From Mactra quadrangularis (taxonomy: Eukaryota > Mollusca > Bivalvia > Venerida > Mactridae): a DNA stretch of 64,000 bases. The position numbers were made by a program, and so were the translations under genes. This document shows, piece after piece, positions 28,401 to 43,400 of the stretch; within the stretch, counting starts at the first letter, position 1, and every line of letters starts with the position of its first letter. The stretch spans positions 23,148,020 through 23,212,019 of the forward strand of contig CM046311.1 in NCBI GenBank assembly GCA_025267735.1. The letters are read 5' to 3'. Under the pieces are notes generated by a model. That model saw nothing but the letters and a program-made list of their open reading frames with translations. It ran no database searches and was not told the DNA's origin.

Positions 28401-31400
28401 AATAGTATTATGACAATTCAATACATGACTTGATTCAAATTATATAAAGTTAAACTCTGAATCACACGACTACGAATTTTGTTCCTTTGTTTTGCGTTAT
28501 AAAATGTAACCTTAAATATGTACAAATATAACGGTAGGTTATCTAACTTTTCAACTTGAATGTTTCGATGCTATTATTTTCATAAAAAGTTTTTTGACTT
28601 AGTAACTATGTAATGATGAATGATGTACTTTGTACAATGACATGAATAATGTTGTTTGTTTGTGTTTCAGATAAGAAATGGGGATTCAGTATATGTTGAT
28701 TGTTTGAATCCCAATATTTATTACTACGATTACTACGATAACTACGATGACAGTCATTATATTTATTGTAAAAATGGCACGCTCACACCTGTCAACCTTA
28801 CATGTGATGACACCACCGGTGAGTGTTTTGTGAATTACAGTTTGTTATCTTACAAATGCATCAGACTTGTTAGGTATTCAAAACTGCACAGGTTTTTATC
28901 TCGACGATTCGAAGAACAGACCATACTCTTTATCAGAATTGGCGTAGCACTTCTTCATTAAATGTTTACTCGAGCATGTTAATATCATTCACATCCATAC
29001 TTGAAATCGTTAATCTACCTTGAATTTTGACTCTTTTATACTCAGATATTTCTTAGTGTTTTTTCTTCAACATTTTATCTTTGTGTCAGTCCGTTGGCGT
29101 TCGTCCGTTTGTTAGTCTACCCGCCCGTTCATCTATTCATCTTTTCCGTCTTGTAGTAAATTTTAAGATTTTGTCTGCTTTTTAATCAAATTATGAGAAA
29201 TTTAGAATGAATTGCTTCGTTGTTTCAGAAATAACACACTTACCTTCATCATAACTAGCTTTCAGTGTTTGTATAAGGAATGTGGAATATATCATATAAT
29301 CATCAATTAACAGAGTTAATACTTAGTTTAGTGATTCTATATATAGTCTCACCCCCTATATCTAATAAATCTCTATAACCACACAATGTATAGTGTATTG
29401 TTGTATTTGGGCCGGTGGCCTTAGTTTCTTTAATTGAGTAATTCTAAATATTGTCTCATTTTAATGCTAAAAAGCAGCATAACCACGCAATTTTGTGTGT
29501 TGTTTTGCTGTAATTTGGACCGGTGGCCTTGTTTGTCTTGAGTGAAATTAGTCTTGTTTTGTCTTGTATATAATACGTGTATACAGCACGTAAAACTATT
29601 TCAATCACCAGCAAGCAATACATGTGTTACCCTCTTTCTTGTCTTCTAATATCACTAATAATGGGTAGGGGTTCTTTCCTCGTATGGTATACCCTGTAAT
29701 ATAGAATATGGCATAAATGAACAAACAATGATTCTCACCACTTTGAATGTCTACTGACAAATGTGCACGTGCAGCATCACGTCGCACGCGCAGTTTATTT
29801 ATTGAATACGTTCAACAATAGAAAATGAATAATGCATGAAATACAAACATGAGATAAAATACAAGTCGCCAATATCAATGAAACATGTCAACAACACAAT
29901 AGAAAAGGGCTACTAACCTGTATCATAGAATATGGCATAATTGAACAAACAATGGTTCTCAACACTTGTGTCTACTGGCAAATGCACCGAATACAGTATT
30001 TTGCTAGTCGACCTGCGCGCATGCTCTGACAGGTCGGCTCCGCCCTAATGTAAGGTATTGATGACATGTAAAAATTGTAGGTGCGATGTATATTAACTAA
30101 TGAGGATGGTTATGGTAAAAATGAAATGGGGTAAAGAGAAATGAAAGGAATAGATTATAGACAATGTATATAATATAACATGGGCATGTGACCCTGCGGC
30201 ACAAGTTAGTAAGTTTGGGGAAAAGAGGAAGGAAGAATAGATGGTGCACTTGATAGAAATTAAAGATCTGATATGAATTAAGTATAATTGTCAATTCATT
30301 TTTAGATGATTGTACGATTCCATCTCAGCTTCACAGTCCTTTAACATTGTCTCAAAATAAAGGACATAAACAATAAAGGATAAACATGTAAACTGTCATT
30401 GACGTCATTTGGCGTTGTTACGTCACTTTGCACCAACATGTTTCCTTAAACACTGCTATGGAAACTAGTTTTAGCATTATAAACATAAGGTTTGATGGTA
30501 CCAAGTTTCGTAATCCATAACCATCTCTAAGTTGATTTTATGTCCTCTCCGCTCGATACATATTCTGCACTCCAATTACCGTATCGTTTACTGCATTACC
30601 AGGCCATCCTAAAACGGGACTTAACTAGTTTGTCATTTGTAGACAATTTGTAGACCGGAAATATTCATACTTCCATGTGCCAAATTCTCTGTCAGCTTCC
30701 TCGACATATACAGGAGACTGGCACCTTGAGCATAGGATGACATATATGTATTGTATTGAGATAATGTCATCGACTGTGTTGTATAGTACCTGACTTTAAT
30801 GTCACTTATTTCCCCGCGCAATTCTTAATTATATGTTTATATGGAACGGCATAAGTTGATCGTACTGGAATACTGCTGCGATTTTAATCTTACTGCTAAC
30901 AGGAACAGCATTGTAACTTATTTCCTGCTGATCTTGCTAACTTTTACTTTTTATTCATTAAATAACATACATTTCTCCTTTAGGTACAGATAAAAAGCTA
31001 GTAGTTTTGTGTCCAGAGGCGTGTGTAAGAAATGGTGGTAGATGTGATGACCCAGATGTTTGTGTGTGTCCATCTGGTAGTTCTGGTAAAAATTGTGAAA
31101 TAAAAGGTATGTTAAATTTTAGTATAATTAGTTGCACTATTTGATTTAACGAGATAATTTGTATCAATTGCAGATTTGCTATTAATCAGCACCAAAATAA
31201 TAATGTGTAAACATGGTAGTCAAATATGATGTTGTGTTCTAATGTTTGAGGTTAATCCGATAGTGAGATGCTTTAAAGATACTTGACGTTAAAGAAATTA
31301 CCGCTAAAAAGTTTTTTTGACCGGCTTAAATATGTATTTGCGTACATAAACTCCGCTAGACGTCATTGATTAGTTTTTATGTGATTATATAGTAGGATTT

Positions 31401-34400
31401 CTTTCACCTTACGAAGGTCAAAGTGCATTGAATATTCATGAAGAAGATCCGAATGTGATGAACAGGTGTGTAATACAATACTAGCAAGCCTTAATTACAG
31501 TTACTTTGACGCATTTCACTAACTGATATCCTTAGCCCAGTGGTAATGCGTCGGCCGTCAGACCTAAAGGTTTAAGGTTCAAATCCCAGTAGCATAATAT
31601 TGTTTCAGACTAAAACCTTGCTACGTTTTTTTTCCATCTTATTTATAATATGGTGTCAGTATTATATAAATTATCCAAATTTTTCTCCCTCGTGAATCTC
31701 GTGCACACAAAGAGTGTATATAACGACCGAAATGTCTTTAAAGTGTTAGTTAGGTCATCATGTCTGAAACGTGTAAGCACGCGAAAAATTGTCAAAAATG
31801 TAAAGAAATTATTTATAATGTTGCTAAATTCTTTGAAATCGGGTGTAACAACCTCTTTTATAATGGTTTAGCCCAAATTTACAAAGGTAAGCGCCGTGAC
31901 CTTCGTAAGTTGAAAGAAATCTTACTATATCAATCAAGGTGGTATAAATGTATGATTTTGTCCGACTCTAGGTCAATAAAATTATCCACTGTCTTTTCAA
32001 AATAGTAAAGATTCGCTGTTTTGAGAATGTTGGGGGAAAATGTACTTCACCATTGCATGCAAATGATGATTATTCTGTAGTAAGAACAATACAATTACAT
32101 GTACTTAAATTGTGTATACATGTACATGTACACTGTAGTTTATTTGAATGAGTTGATATACGAGGGTGAAGCCAAAAGTTCGTACAGTGTTCTTCTGAGT
32201 GAAAATAAAAATATACAAAAACACAATATTAATGTTCTTATTATAATCACAAATTATTATTGTACATATCTTTTTTTATATCCCAGCACAAAGTGGTAGG
32301 GGCTATATAGGAGTCACTTAGTCTGTTCGTCCGAACTTTATCTAGGCAACAACTCCACCATAAATTGATATATTCAAAAGTATTCATATCAAATACAATT
32401 TCTGCCTTGAATGCACCTTCATGGCTTGGTTATATTAACCTGTCACATCTTGAATAATTACACGGTCACTGAATGTGTTATCATTCAACTTCTTTTTAAC
32501 CATTGAGCCTCCGATCCATATCAATTATTGATAATCTGACTATATATGCAGCGATTTTGAATATCGGGGAAATAAGAAATTCGAAAGGAGTTAAAAATAA
32601 CAGATTTAGTGACCGTGTAATTATTTAAGTTGTGACAGGTTAATGTAATAGAACTATATTACATGATTTGTTGTGAGGTGGTGAAATGTAATATATTTAA
32701 ATTTATTTATGTAATATGAAACTTATGTAAGAGCACTAACCTCTAATTAGAATATCCTTGGTGTTAGACTTTAAGTCTCGGACGAAACAAATAGCTTAAG
32801 ATATTATTAACTCTGCCAGGTTCTCAGATAGGGTTCCAAACAGTGTAAGTGAAAATAATTCCTGCAATAACCATGTTGTATAGTACCTCACTTTAATGTC
32901 ACTTATTTCCCCGCGCAATTCTTAATAATATGTTTATATGGAACGGCATAAGTTGATCGTACTGGAATACTGCTGCGATTTTAATCTTACTGTTGACAGG
33001 AACAGCATTGTAACTTATTTCCTGCTGATCTTGCTAACTTTTACTTTTTATTCATTAAATAACATACATTTCTCCTTTAGGTACAGATAAAAAGCTAGTA
33101 GTTTTGTGTCCAGAGGCGTGTGTAAGAAATGGTGGTAGATGTGATGACCCAGATGTTTGTGTGTGTCCATCTGGTAGTTCTGGTAAAAATTGTGAAATAA
33201 AAGGTATGTTAAATTTTAGTATAATTAGTTGCACTATTTGTTTTAACGAGATAATTTGTATCAATTGCAGATTTGCTATTAATCAGCACCAAAATAATAA
33301 TGTGTAAACATGGTAGTCAAATATGATGTTGTGTTCTAATGTTTGAGGTTAATCCGATAGTGAGATGCTTTAAAGATACTTGACGTTAAAGAAATTACCG
33401 CTAAAAAGTTTTTTTGACCGGCTTAAATATGTATTTGCGTACATAAACTCCGCTAGACGTCATTGATTAGTTTTTATGTGATTATATCAATCAAGGTGGT
33501 ATAAATGTTTGTTTTTGTCCGACTCTAGGTCAATAAAATTATCCACTGTCTTTTCAAAATAGTAAAGATTCGCTGTTTTGAGAATGTTGGGGGAAAATGT
33601 ACTTCACCATTGCATGCAAATGATGATTATTCTGTATTAAGAACAATACAATTACATGTACTTAAATTGTGTATACATGTACATGTACACTGTAGTTTAT
33701 TTTAATGAGTTGATATACGAGGGTGAAGCCAAAAGTTCGTACAGTGTTCTTCTGAGTGAAAATAAAAATATACAAAAAACACAATATTAATGTTCTTATT
33801 ATAATCACAAATTATTATTGTACATATCTTTTTTTATATCCCAGCACAAAGTGGTAGGGGCTATATAGGAGTCACTTAGTCTGTTCGTCCGAACTTTATC
33901 AAGGCAACAACTCCACCATAGATTGATATATTCAAAAGTATTTATATCAAATACAATTTCTGCCTTGAATGCACCTTCATGGCTTGGTTATATTAACCTG
34001 TCACATCTTGAATAATTACACGGTCACTGAATGTGTTATCATTCAACTTCTTTTAACCATTGAGCCTCCGATCCATATCAATTATTGATAATCTGACTAT
34101 ATATGCAGCGATTTTGAATATCGGGGAAATAAGAAATTCGAAAGGAGTTAAAAATAACAGATTCAGTGACCGTGTAATTATTTAAGTTGTGACAGGTTAA
34201 TGTAATAGAACTATATTACATGATTTGTTGTGAGGTGGTGAAATGTAATATATTTAAATTTATTTATGTAATATGAAACTTATGTAAGAGCACTAACCTC
34301 TAATTAGAATATCCTTGGTGTTAGACTTTAAGTCTCGGACGAAACAAATAGCTTAAGATATTATTAACTCTGCCAGGTTCTCAGATAGGGTTCCAAACAG

Positions 34401-37400
34401 TGTAAGTGAAAATAATTCCTGCAATCACCTTTGAATTAAAAGCCTTTTATGAAAGTTGTGATTTAACATTTCATCTAATTTTAACTACGTTTATTGTTGA
34501 TATACGAATCTCTTAAGGCTTACAATGGTTTAACTAATTTGATTATGGTTATATTAATATAAACATTTTCAAAAACAGAATAAAATGTAAAACATGTATT
34601 TAATAAGCTGATAAAATTTCAGAGAGTGTTTTGTTTTAGTGTCTGTTAAAACTATACGTATTGATTCTGATTACTAGGCCCACATTACCAATTGTAATAA
34701 AACCATGCAAAATGATTTAATGTTTTAGGCTACATGACACACAATAACACTTAAAGAATGTGTAATTTTTATATCATTAAACATTACTTTGTTAGTTAAA
34801 ATGGCATATTTACATACGGAGTCAACAAATAAGGGAATATCTTTTAGATATTGAATGTATATAGATTATTGAATGGTATTTTAATACATATATTTTCTAT
34901 TATGTTACGAGATTCATTCATGGAGAACATTTTATCATTTCAATCTAAAGTAAAAATGGCGGCTGAAGCCCCAGAAAAAAATCAAGTATGACTTTGAAGA
35001 AAGTCGTATTTTAAGTTATCAGTAATCTGATTAAAACCCGATCTAAAATTCTCCGCTCGCCTACTCGCTTATTTAGATCTAGTCTTTTTCAAACGAGGGT
35101 CACGTTCAGGTGATCTTTTCTCGTCATACTATTAATGAAGAAAATGTTAGGATACTTAACTTGTTTACCTCGTCTACGTCACGGAATTTGAAATGAGCCG
35201 TCCAATCGCAGACTGTAAATAATACCACTGTTAAATTAGCTTGCATACCTTGGTCTAAATATAGAAATTACAAAATCAAAATGTAATTGATAGTGTTTCG
35301 TCTAGATGAAAGCTACGCATTGATTAGTCGACATAAAGGTCATCTCGACGCGACCCTCCATTGAGATAGTAGAGATTATGTACGATAATGCTCTACAGGA
35401 TATCTGTTTACGGAGATTGAGTTATGAGTCATTCTCAATACGAAGGTCCATTTGACAAAATGTTACATAACTCCCTGCTAGTAAGTAAGAAAATGAATTT
35501 TAGTGTATCGTCGATTGCCTAGTAGATGTCCAATGATTGTGTAAAAAAATACAAAAATCGGACTGATGATAAAATCGTAACTGCCTTTTTGACCCTTATT
35601 TTAAATTTCCGTTACTGTCGCCAGTCCACCCCTGTGTTGTTTGCAATAAAATTGCAGAGAACACAGCCACTGAAAGAGTTAAATTTGCATGCATATGCAT
35701 TGATAAACAATTGAAATTTGTACTTAAAAGGCTCTGTAAAACAGTATGTCAGACATTTTTTAAATATCTAATGCAGAGTGCATGTCGCCAGACTTTATAC
35801 TTTTCATAAAATTTCCGATACCGTATCTGCCACAACTAGATTGGAAAGCAAAATATCAACACAGAGTTATAAAAAACGAATAAAAGTTATCTTAGTTTCA
35901 TTGATTATCAAATAAAGTAACAAAAACCTTTGGTATGAATGATATATTAAAGTACATGAAAGACAAATGTGATATAAGTTATATGTTGAGCTGAAATTAA
36001 CTCGTTGTGTATTATTAACTACGAGCACAAATATGGCTTTAAATTCAAATATTGATTTACTTCAAGAAATTATTAAAATACGACAGACAGAGATTAGTGT
36101 TTAGCAGATTTTTATATTATAGCTCACCAGAGCCAGAGCACGATCTGTTCAATGTGATCTATTCTGATTGATGTTTGTCTGTCGTCCGTCATTAGTCTCT
36201 TAAAATTGTATTGACAAAAATTTAAAGCCATCAGTCATCAATTTTGCACGATGTATCTAATAAAGGTCAGCCACCTTTTTTCAAATTTAGCCCCTGCCAT
36301 GGGTTCAATATTGACACCGCCTCAGGGGTCAACATATTTCAATATTGGCCTGCTAAAAGAGACTCAAGACTAAACATGGAATTATATAACGAAATATTGA
36401 AAACAAATTCGTAAATTGTATGGCCTATAGCTTTATTGTTTGCATTGCCAACTCAAGGTCACACTTTTATACAGATAAATGTATCAAGAGATTTTGTGTC
36501 AAATGCCCTCACAATCTATTTCTCATGTTAGTGGCCATGACTCCTCGGGACCCTCTCAATATCCTCTTTATATCATACATACATGTATATCTGTTTACTG
36601 AATTGAAAAGATACGAACATATTAAAATCACGTACTCGTCAATATGTTAAATATTATTGCAGAGATCAAATAATGTCAGGTGGCAGATATCTCTGTGAAC
36701 AAAATTTCCGTTACTGTGTTGTTTTAGTCGATAAGCGTTGTTTCACCGAGTTATGATCTCGCTCATTCTTAATCAGTGTCTTAGTTTTATGTTTCAACAG
36801 AACCACGTCATCTGTTTGAACAAAAGCATTCAAGTTTTCAAATTAATAATGCGTTTGTTATACTAGTCGTATTTTTTGATTATGTATATAGAACATATGA
36901 TATGGAAAAAATATTTTGTATTCGAGTAAGCTATTTGATTGAGAAATAAAATGCAACTATAAAGTAACACATTTGTTGGTTCAGTTAAAGACTTGGTGGA
37001 TTTGACTATGTTATAACTTTACATTATCAATATAAAATTTACGTTACCATTGCACCTGTTCTTTATACATACGTGCCTTTTAAGTATGCGGCTTATCACA
37101 GGTAATGTGTACATTTTTTCTATCGGCAATGATCAAAGTGAAGTATAAGAAACAGCAAGTTATCATTGTGACGTCCACAAATAATAGAAAACAATTGGAT
37201 TGTCACCAATGATTACAGTCTTGATTTAACCCTTAGCATTGAAAAGTGTGCCTAAAGTTCAGTGGGATGTAATGACTTAATCAAAAAGTCATTGTAGTCG
37301 ATTTTTTTATTTTTAAAGACATGTATAATTGTTGAAAACCAAACCATTTTATTTTGTACGGAAGAAGATATTTGTGTGTACGACTTTACTGTCTGCAATT

Positions 37401-40400
37401 AGGGTACAAAATCGGATGTTAAAAGCGAATAGTAAAATGTTTACACCTTACCCTCTTAATATGACCATAGCACTGGTAATAAGATAATTATGCATCCAGA
37501 AAACTAGATTTACATCCCTGATACATGCATAATAATGAAAAAATCATTTAAAACTGTTTTATTTGAATTTGATTTTTCATATATTCACATTCCCAAATGG
37601 ACCTTCGTATTGAGAATTGCCGTATCAGTTAAATAAAATAAGAATAGGTTTTACTATGAATGGGTATGTCCCAGTATTGATATTTGATGAGTTTTAACTA
37701 ACGAATTTAACACATTAAAGTGTTTGCAACAAAGTGTTTACAATGGTAACAATTATAAGTAATTTAAAGTTTATTTAAACTTAAAAAATAGTTGACAAAA
37801 CAACATTATGTATGCTACACGTTATTTTCAATGATTTGTAATTGCCGTTCATCCTCAATTTTTAGACATCTGTCTCATAACTGTCCTAAGTTGCATCGAT
37901 TGTGTCATGGTAATGCATTCGAATGACTTGGAAATATTTTGATAAATCTTCTTAATATTTCGGTCAATTTTTATAAAAATTGTTTTAATACTCGTAAAAA
38001 TGGATTTATATATCCGAATGTACATAATAATACAAAATAGTTGATATAACACAATAGTTGATATAATAAAACATAATTTAAATATGATTGGAACGAGAGA
38101 AATATAATAAAGACTGACTTTTTATTACCATTTATGTAATTACTTCACTGAAATGATATCTTATTTACATTGAGGTTTTGTTTAATATTAACCTGCGAAT
38201 CTGTTTAAATTTGAGTTCTGGCTTAAATGTTTACATTCAGATGTATGAACTTAATAAACGTTCATTTTTACATTTAAGGATCCAACTTAAGATATGTAAT
38301 TGACATTCAATTATCTACGCAATGGCTTTCTGCAACTAAAGACGATGTTTACATTGAACTCGTTGGAATGAATGGGAAAAGAGATCAATTCAAAATGTAT
38401 AAGGCTGGTAAAGGTGAATTTTCAGAAATAAACTACTACGGGAAAGACGTTACCCCTGTAAGTAACATATATCATATAATAATGTAATACATCAGACTGG
38501 ACATATTAAGGAATAGCTGTTGATGGGTGTCTGTATTGGTTTGCTAATCCTTTGTCAGTAGCATAACTGTGTCACCTTAAGGCAGAATAAATCGACAAGT
38601 GGAAGTGCAGTGTAAAACCAGCTGGTGCAGTATTTTCTCATTTTCTGTAGGATACAACGTGCAGTGTTCGTGTATATAATCATACGTAATCGGCTGGCAT
38701 TTTATATTTGTGTACATTTTCATTTGTTATAAGTTTTAACGTATGTTTCTATGGACTATATATCTTATAGTAGTCCTCAATACTAGATTAGTATTATTAA
38801 ACTGAACATGTTTATAGTCAAAGTGCTTGGTACTTACAGTAATGTGCCCCCAAAGGTATGGCGATGTTCCTCATTTAAAACCCTGTTAGCTCTCGGACTA
38901 TTATTATTGCTTCCACTTATTATCATTTTTTGTGGTAAATTGCATTTTACACTTACGGCGTATTTATTCACTTAGTCAGCTTCCATAAACAATTATGATG
39001 TTGAGATGAGTTGTTACAGTTTACTCTAAATCCTCTGCACTAATAATTTTTGCCAATTAGTCTATGATCATACTGATCAATTAAATTTTATGCAGAAGAA
39101 TTTTAGCTAACGACTTACATTAAAAGAACACATTTAGATTTTTGAAACAAGAATATAAGACGTTATTATGCGCTAGTTAGAGTCATTCAATTTCTGTTTG
39201 AAATGGGAAATCGGCGAAAAACATCTTTGTTTATCTTATTAGCTGTTTTTGTGGGTTAACAACTGAATCAGTTACAAGACCATTTATAAGTTGTGTCTTG
39301 CAGCCATTTTTCAATTGCGCATGCGCATACCCAACTTTTAGACCCATCAAGATTTTCGCTTTATGATATTAAAGCCATATAGCTTTGATTGTAGATACGT
39401 CTGTTTTGCGATGATATAATCTACCAGCCCTGACCCCATGTTGTGATCGATGAGATAAGATAAAGATCATAGGTCACGATTTCAAGTCATATCAGGGGAT
39501 TAATTAAATCCGTTGTAGACAAATGTTTTATACTGTCCATTGTACAACAAGTGTAACTTAACAGATAAATGTTTCACAACTTTTAAGGTGACATTTTGTA
39601 TACAGTACAGTCAGATAAAACAGAATGATGATTGAAATTATTTATTTTAATATTTCACCTTTTTAATACAATCGTTCTACAATGATTTGTAAACTAGTAA
39701 ATAAAAGTTTTCAATGTATTAACGTTTTAATTAATATAATTGTAGAGGTAAACTAAAAACAATTGATGTCTTTCATTTATCCTTATGCCGCAAGAATAAA
39801 GTAATATGTTTATGATACTGTTTTTTAGTAATAAATATAGTCGAGTAAATCTTCCCGAACAATAATTCTTTGAATAAATAGATAAATTACTTGTACATGT
39901 ATGTATTTTCTAACCTGCCTAGAATCTTAACAATTTCATTATAATTATTTCAGAACCTTATTACAACATCATTTGACAGATACAACTACATGTATATATA
40001 CAAATAGTTATCAATAAAACAGAGACAGGAAGGTAATCCTGTCATAATTTTAGTGTACCCGCTGTGTTTTGCTATGCGCAGTGTATTATACAATCACACC
40101 AGGGGTCTATAAATCCGATAGCACACACTATAAATTTAAAAAAAAATACCTTAAAAATCCAAAACTTTTAGAAAAAAAGTGCAAATGGGACCAAAACTTC
40201 ATTAAGATATTTTAAATTTAAAAAGTGCTCCGAAAACTAGAAACATACGGCATTTTCATGTCATTTGCACAAATTTGATCAAAGAACCGGAAAGGCTTTA
40301 TTTTTCAACTTATATTAGCCTGGGTATTTATTTCCCTTCTTTGTTTATAGTAACGTGAGTAATCAAATAAAACCTTAAAAGGGACCAAAACTTTACAATT

Positions 40401-43400
40401 TTACAAAATATTAAAAACAATCAAATGAAAGAAGACATTTTAAACTTTTTTGCATCATTTGCACAAAATTGATATCTTTAAAAATTAAAGAGTTATGACC
40501 GTTCAAAGAATTTTCCCCTATACTTTTCTATTGAAAATCTAATATCGACTTGGGATTATGTATGGGCCTAAAAGTTGGACATGCCAGATAATAAACGTGG
40601 CAGTCTCCATACCTAATCTACGAATTATTGATAGCACGGACTTAAAACTTATCCTAAAGCGATGGAAAAATCGTATGGCTCATTTCAAGATAATACCTGT
40701 TTACAGAAAACATATCATTGATTTTCCTAGCATGTTAGACCCGTTATTCAAGCGATCCGTATTAGGCAGACCGTAAGAAAACAGGGGACCTAGTAGGACT
40801 AAACATTTTCAAATTATGTAATTTAAACTAAACCATACCGGAAAATTCACTGTTTCTTCTCACCAGAGGTGCGTTCAAAAATGCGAGCTCTCGAGCGAGC
40901 GCCTCTTCGCGAATTGTTAGGCTATTGAACGAGTGCTCGCTGTAAAATCCAAGATGGCGTCAAGCAGGACATTATTGAAAATAGCAGGTGGGGAAACAAT
41001 TATTTCCGCTGATACATGAGATTTTTACATTTTTTATCTTATATGAATCATTATGATACAAATAACTGTACCAAATAAATTCTATTATACGCATTGCGTT
41101 GATATGTTATGTGGAACAAATAAAACACAAGTTTGCGTCTCACTTTTCAGGAATGATTCTTTGCGATAGAATAAATAGAATTATTTTCAGCCGCCATCTT
41201 TGATTACTAAGCGAAACACCCCTCAAGCTGAATCGCGTGCGCTCGCAAGGACTCGCGCGGGCGCCCGCGTTCAGAACGAGAGCGCTCGATGCCGCCTTGA
41301 GCGTTCGCATTGTTGAACGCACCTCGGACAAGTTTGATTTTAAAATACTTCCTACGCCACTGTTATGATTTTTTTATGATATATGATTTGTTCATTCAGG
41401 TCAGAAATAGGTCTTGATTATGAACTCTGAAATCGAAAATAAACGGTACGGGATAAAGTATCAACATTCTCATCAGTAAATAGTTTCAGAATATTAAAAT
41501 GTATAATACTAAATGTTCAATGCTCTTATGGAAACTGTTAAGGCCTAAACACTGCAATTGAAATCAAGTCATAAAGTGTAATAGGATTTTGTTATACTAT
41601 TTTTTTCATTGTTTTCCAGATAGATTATGTTGTAATCAGTAAAAAAACAAAGTATGTTGTCGATGATAACATGTTGATAGATCATGTATCAATATCTGTT
41701 CCGGAACATGATGATTATTATGTATTTAAAGACCAACATCCAGGAAATAACTGGCTGAAGTCAGATACACCAAGAACTTTTACCATATCAGGTATGTTTG
41801 TTTGTATGGTGATAACTTGTTTATAATTATCTATGGATAGTAAGATCTGCCCAAAGGACAAGATAGTGAGATACAGCCTTGTTTGACTTGCCTTTATTTA
41901 ATCATAGAGACATACTATCTCATGCTTGGTCTCTGTCTATAGTGTAAAATAACAAAACGTGTCGGGTAAACATTGAAAATTGAATATTCTATTTCAGAGG
42001 TAGGCAGTATTGAAAATAAAAGTTGGATAAACCACCACCCCTGGTCAATCATGCTTGTCATGGTAGACGGCTTTACCAACAAGACGCTCATAAAACATAT
42101 TAAAATGATATAATGTTATTGTCATCCTGAGCATCCCCTGTCGTGGATTAGTTCATTCTATTATTTATATAAACAGTATTTTTGTACGAACTATATATTA
42201 CTGATATACAACAAGTCAACTTTCCGTCTCTCTAATGTTGTGATTTCCGCTTAGTTAGTTGTAGATGCGTGAAGAAAACAAGCATCAACTTTAAAGTACA
42301 AATATTTTGGTACCTGTGACATTGAATTGAAAATAATACTTGTATCATTTAAAAGGAGAAATTCCGTTAAATTATGTTGTAGTGTATTTCATTAGTCCGT
42401 CTGTTTTCAATTTTAGTCCGTTAGCTCTGGATTATTTCACGGCGTCTCAACGCCGTGATATTGTGGTGGGTAGATTTTGATAGCAATGGGCAAAAGTCAC
42501 GTGATAAAAAATGATAAAAATCCTTTCGATTTCCACTGCCGACAAATTTATTGTTTTTAATGCAGTCATAGTACAGCCCATTTCCGTTAAAAGTTAAATA
42601 GAAAAATCATTTTTGGGGGAATCCATATAAACAATTTTTCTTGCAACAATGCAACACACGAAAAATCAGCGTTTTATATCAACACATTTCCGCAAATCCT
42701 TTCGAATCACACGAAAAGGGGTAGGTATAAATCGCGAACCAACCGGACCAGGAGACCAGTTTAGTATACGGATACAGTTTAACAAATATGCGTATCATAA
42801 TGTGTGAATAGTACATATACAAGTATTAGCATTTCCAACAAGAAATGTCTTTAAAAAAGACAAACGGCGTCGATTTAAAAACAAGAGGGCCCAAAGGGCC
42901 CTGGGTGCTCACCTGAGGAAAAGGTCAAAGGTCACAGAAGAGCCATTTACATAGGACCACTAATGTTAAAACCTATTTTTTGACGTGGTGATGGATTGCC
43001 AGATTCCGTTAGTATTTGCTCATATAAGTTGTGACCACGCATCATCATTTCATCAACAACATTTGCAGACCAGTTTCGCAGACTTGGCACATGATTGCCT
43101 ACCGTAAACAATATGACAGCCAATGCAATTGCCGTACACTGATAACCACAGGGAATTGTCAAGTTACCTCCCTTTGATTTTTCCAACATACCTTTAATAT
43201 ACTTATATACAAGGGGTACAACTGCGTTTACTAGACCGATTCATCTAGATTTCTTATTTTGTGGCTCACAAAAAATACTGATACCCTAGTAGCACTTTAA
43301 CCGCACGATTAAATTGATTAAACATAACTCTTCGAGCTATGAATATTAAATGTTTCATAGGGCAGATCATTAAAACACTCGCCAACAAAAAACAATTCTT

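Larger units (their letters stand above)
30777..32868 (+). repeat. Tandem duplication copy 1 (with EGF exon and TIR insertion)
   Basis: Nearly identical to 32874-34425, differing by scattered substitutions and the extra 535-bp element at 31391-31925. It contains the EGF exon 30984-31106, a bivalve-style repeat (about 32279-32335) and a 201-bp TTAA element. Confidence 0.92.
32874..34425 (+). repeat. Tandem duplication copy 2 (with EGF exon)
   Basis: 1552 bp; separated from copy 1 by five bases. Same content without the 535-bp insertion. The right edge is sharp at GCAAT (34421-34425). Confidence 0.92.
34426..38278. other. Gene 1 intron 10, unique part
   Basis: Contains a 340-bp dispersed repeat (35094-35429) and a 24-bp inverted pair bracketing 35431-37617. 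A short stretch at about 36118-36340 (TATAGCTCACCAGAGCC) looks like a dispersed repeat. No coding signal. Confidence 0.5.

Noticed and set aside
31760..32005. 81-aa ORF starting [14 protein letters not shown]
   Set aside because: It crosses the right border of the inserted TIR element into host sequence, so it cannot be an ancestral gene of either.
30958..33264. Two identical 69-aa minus-strand ORFs
   Set aside because: They are antisense shadows of the duplicated EGF exons.
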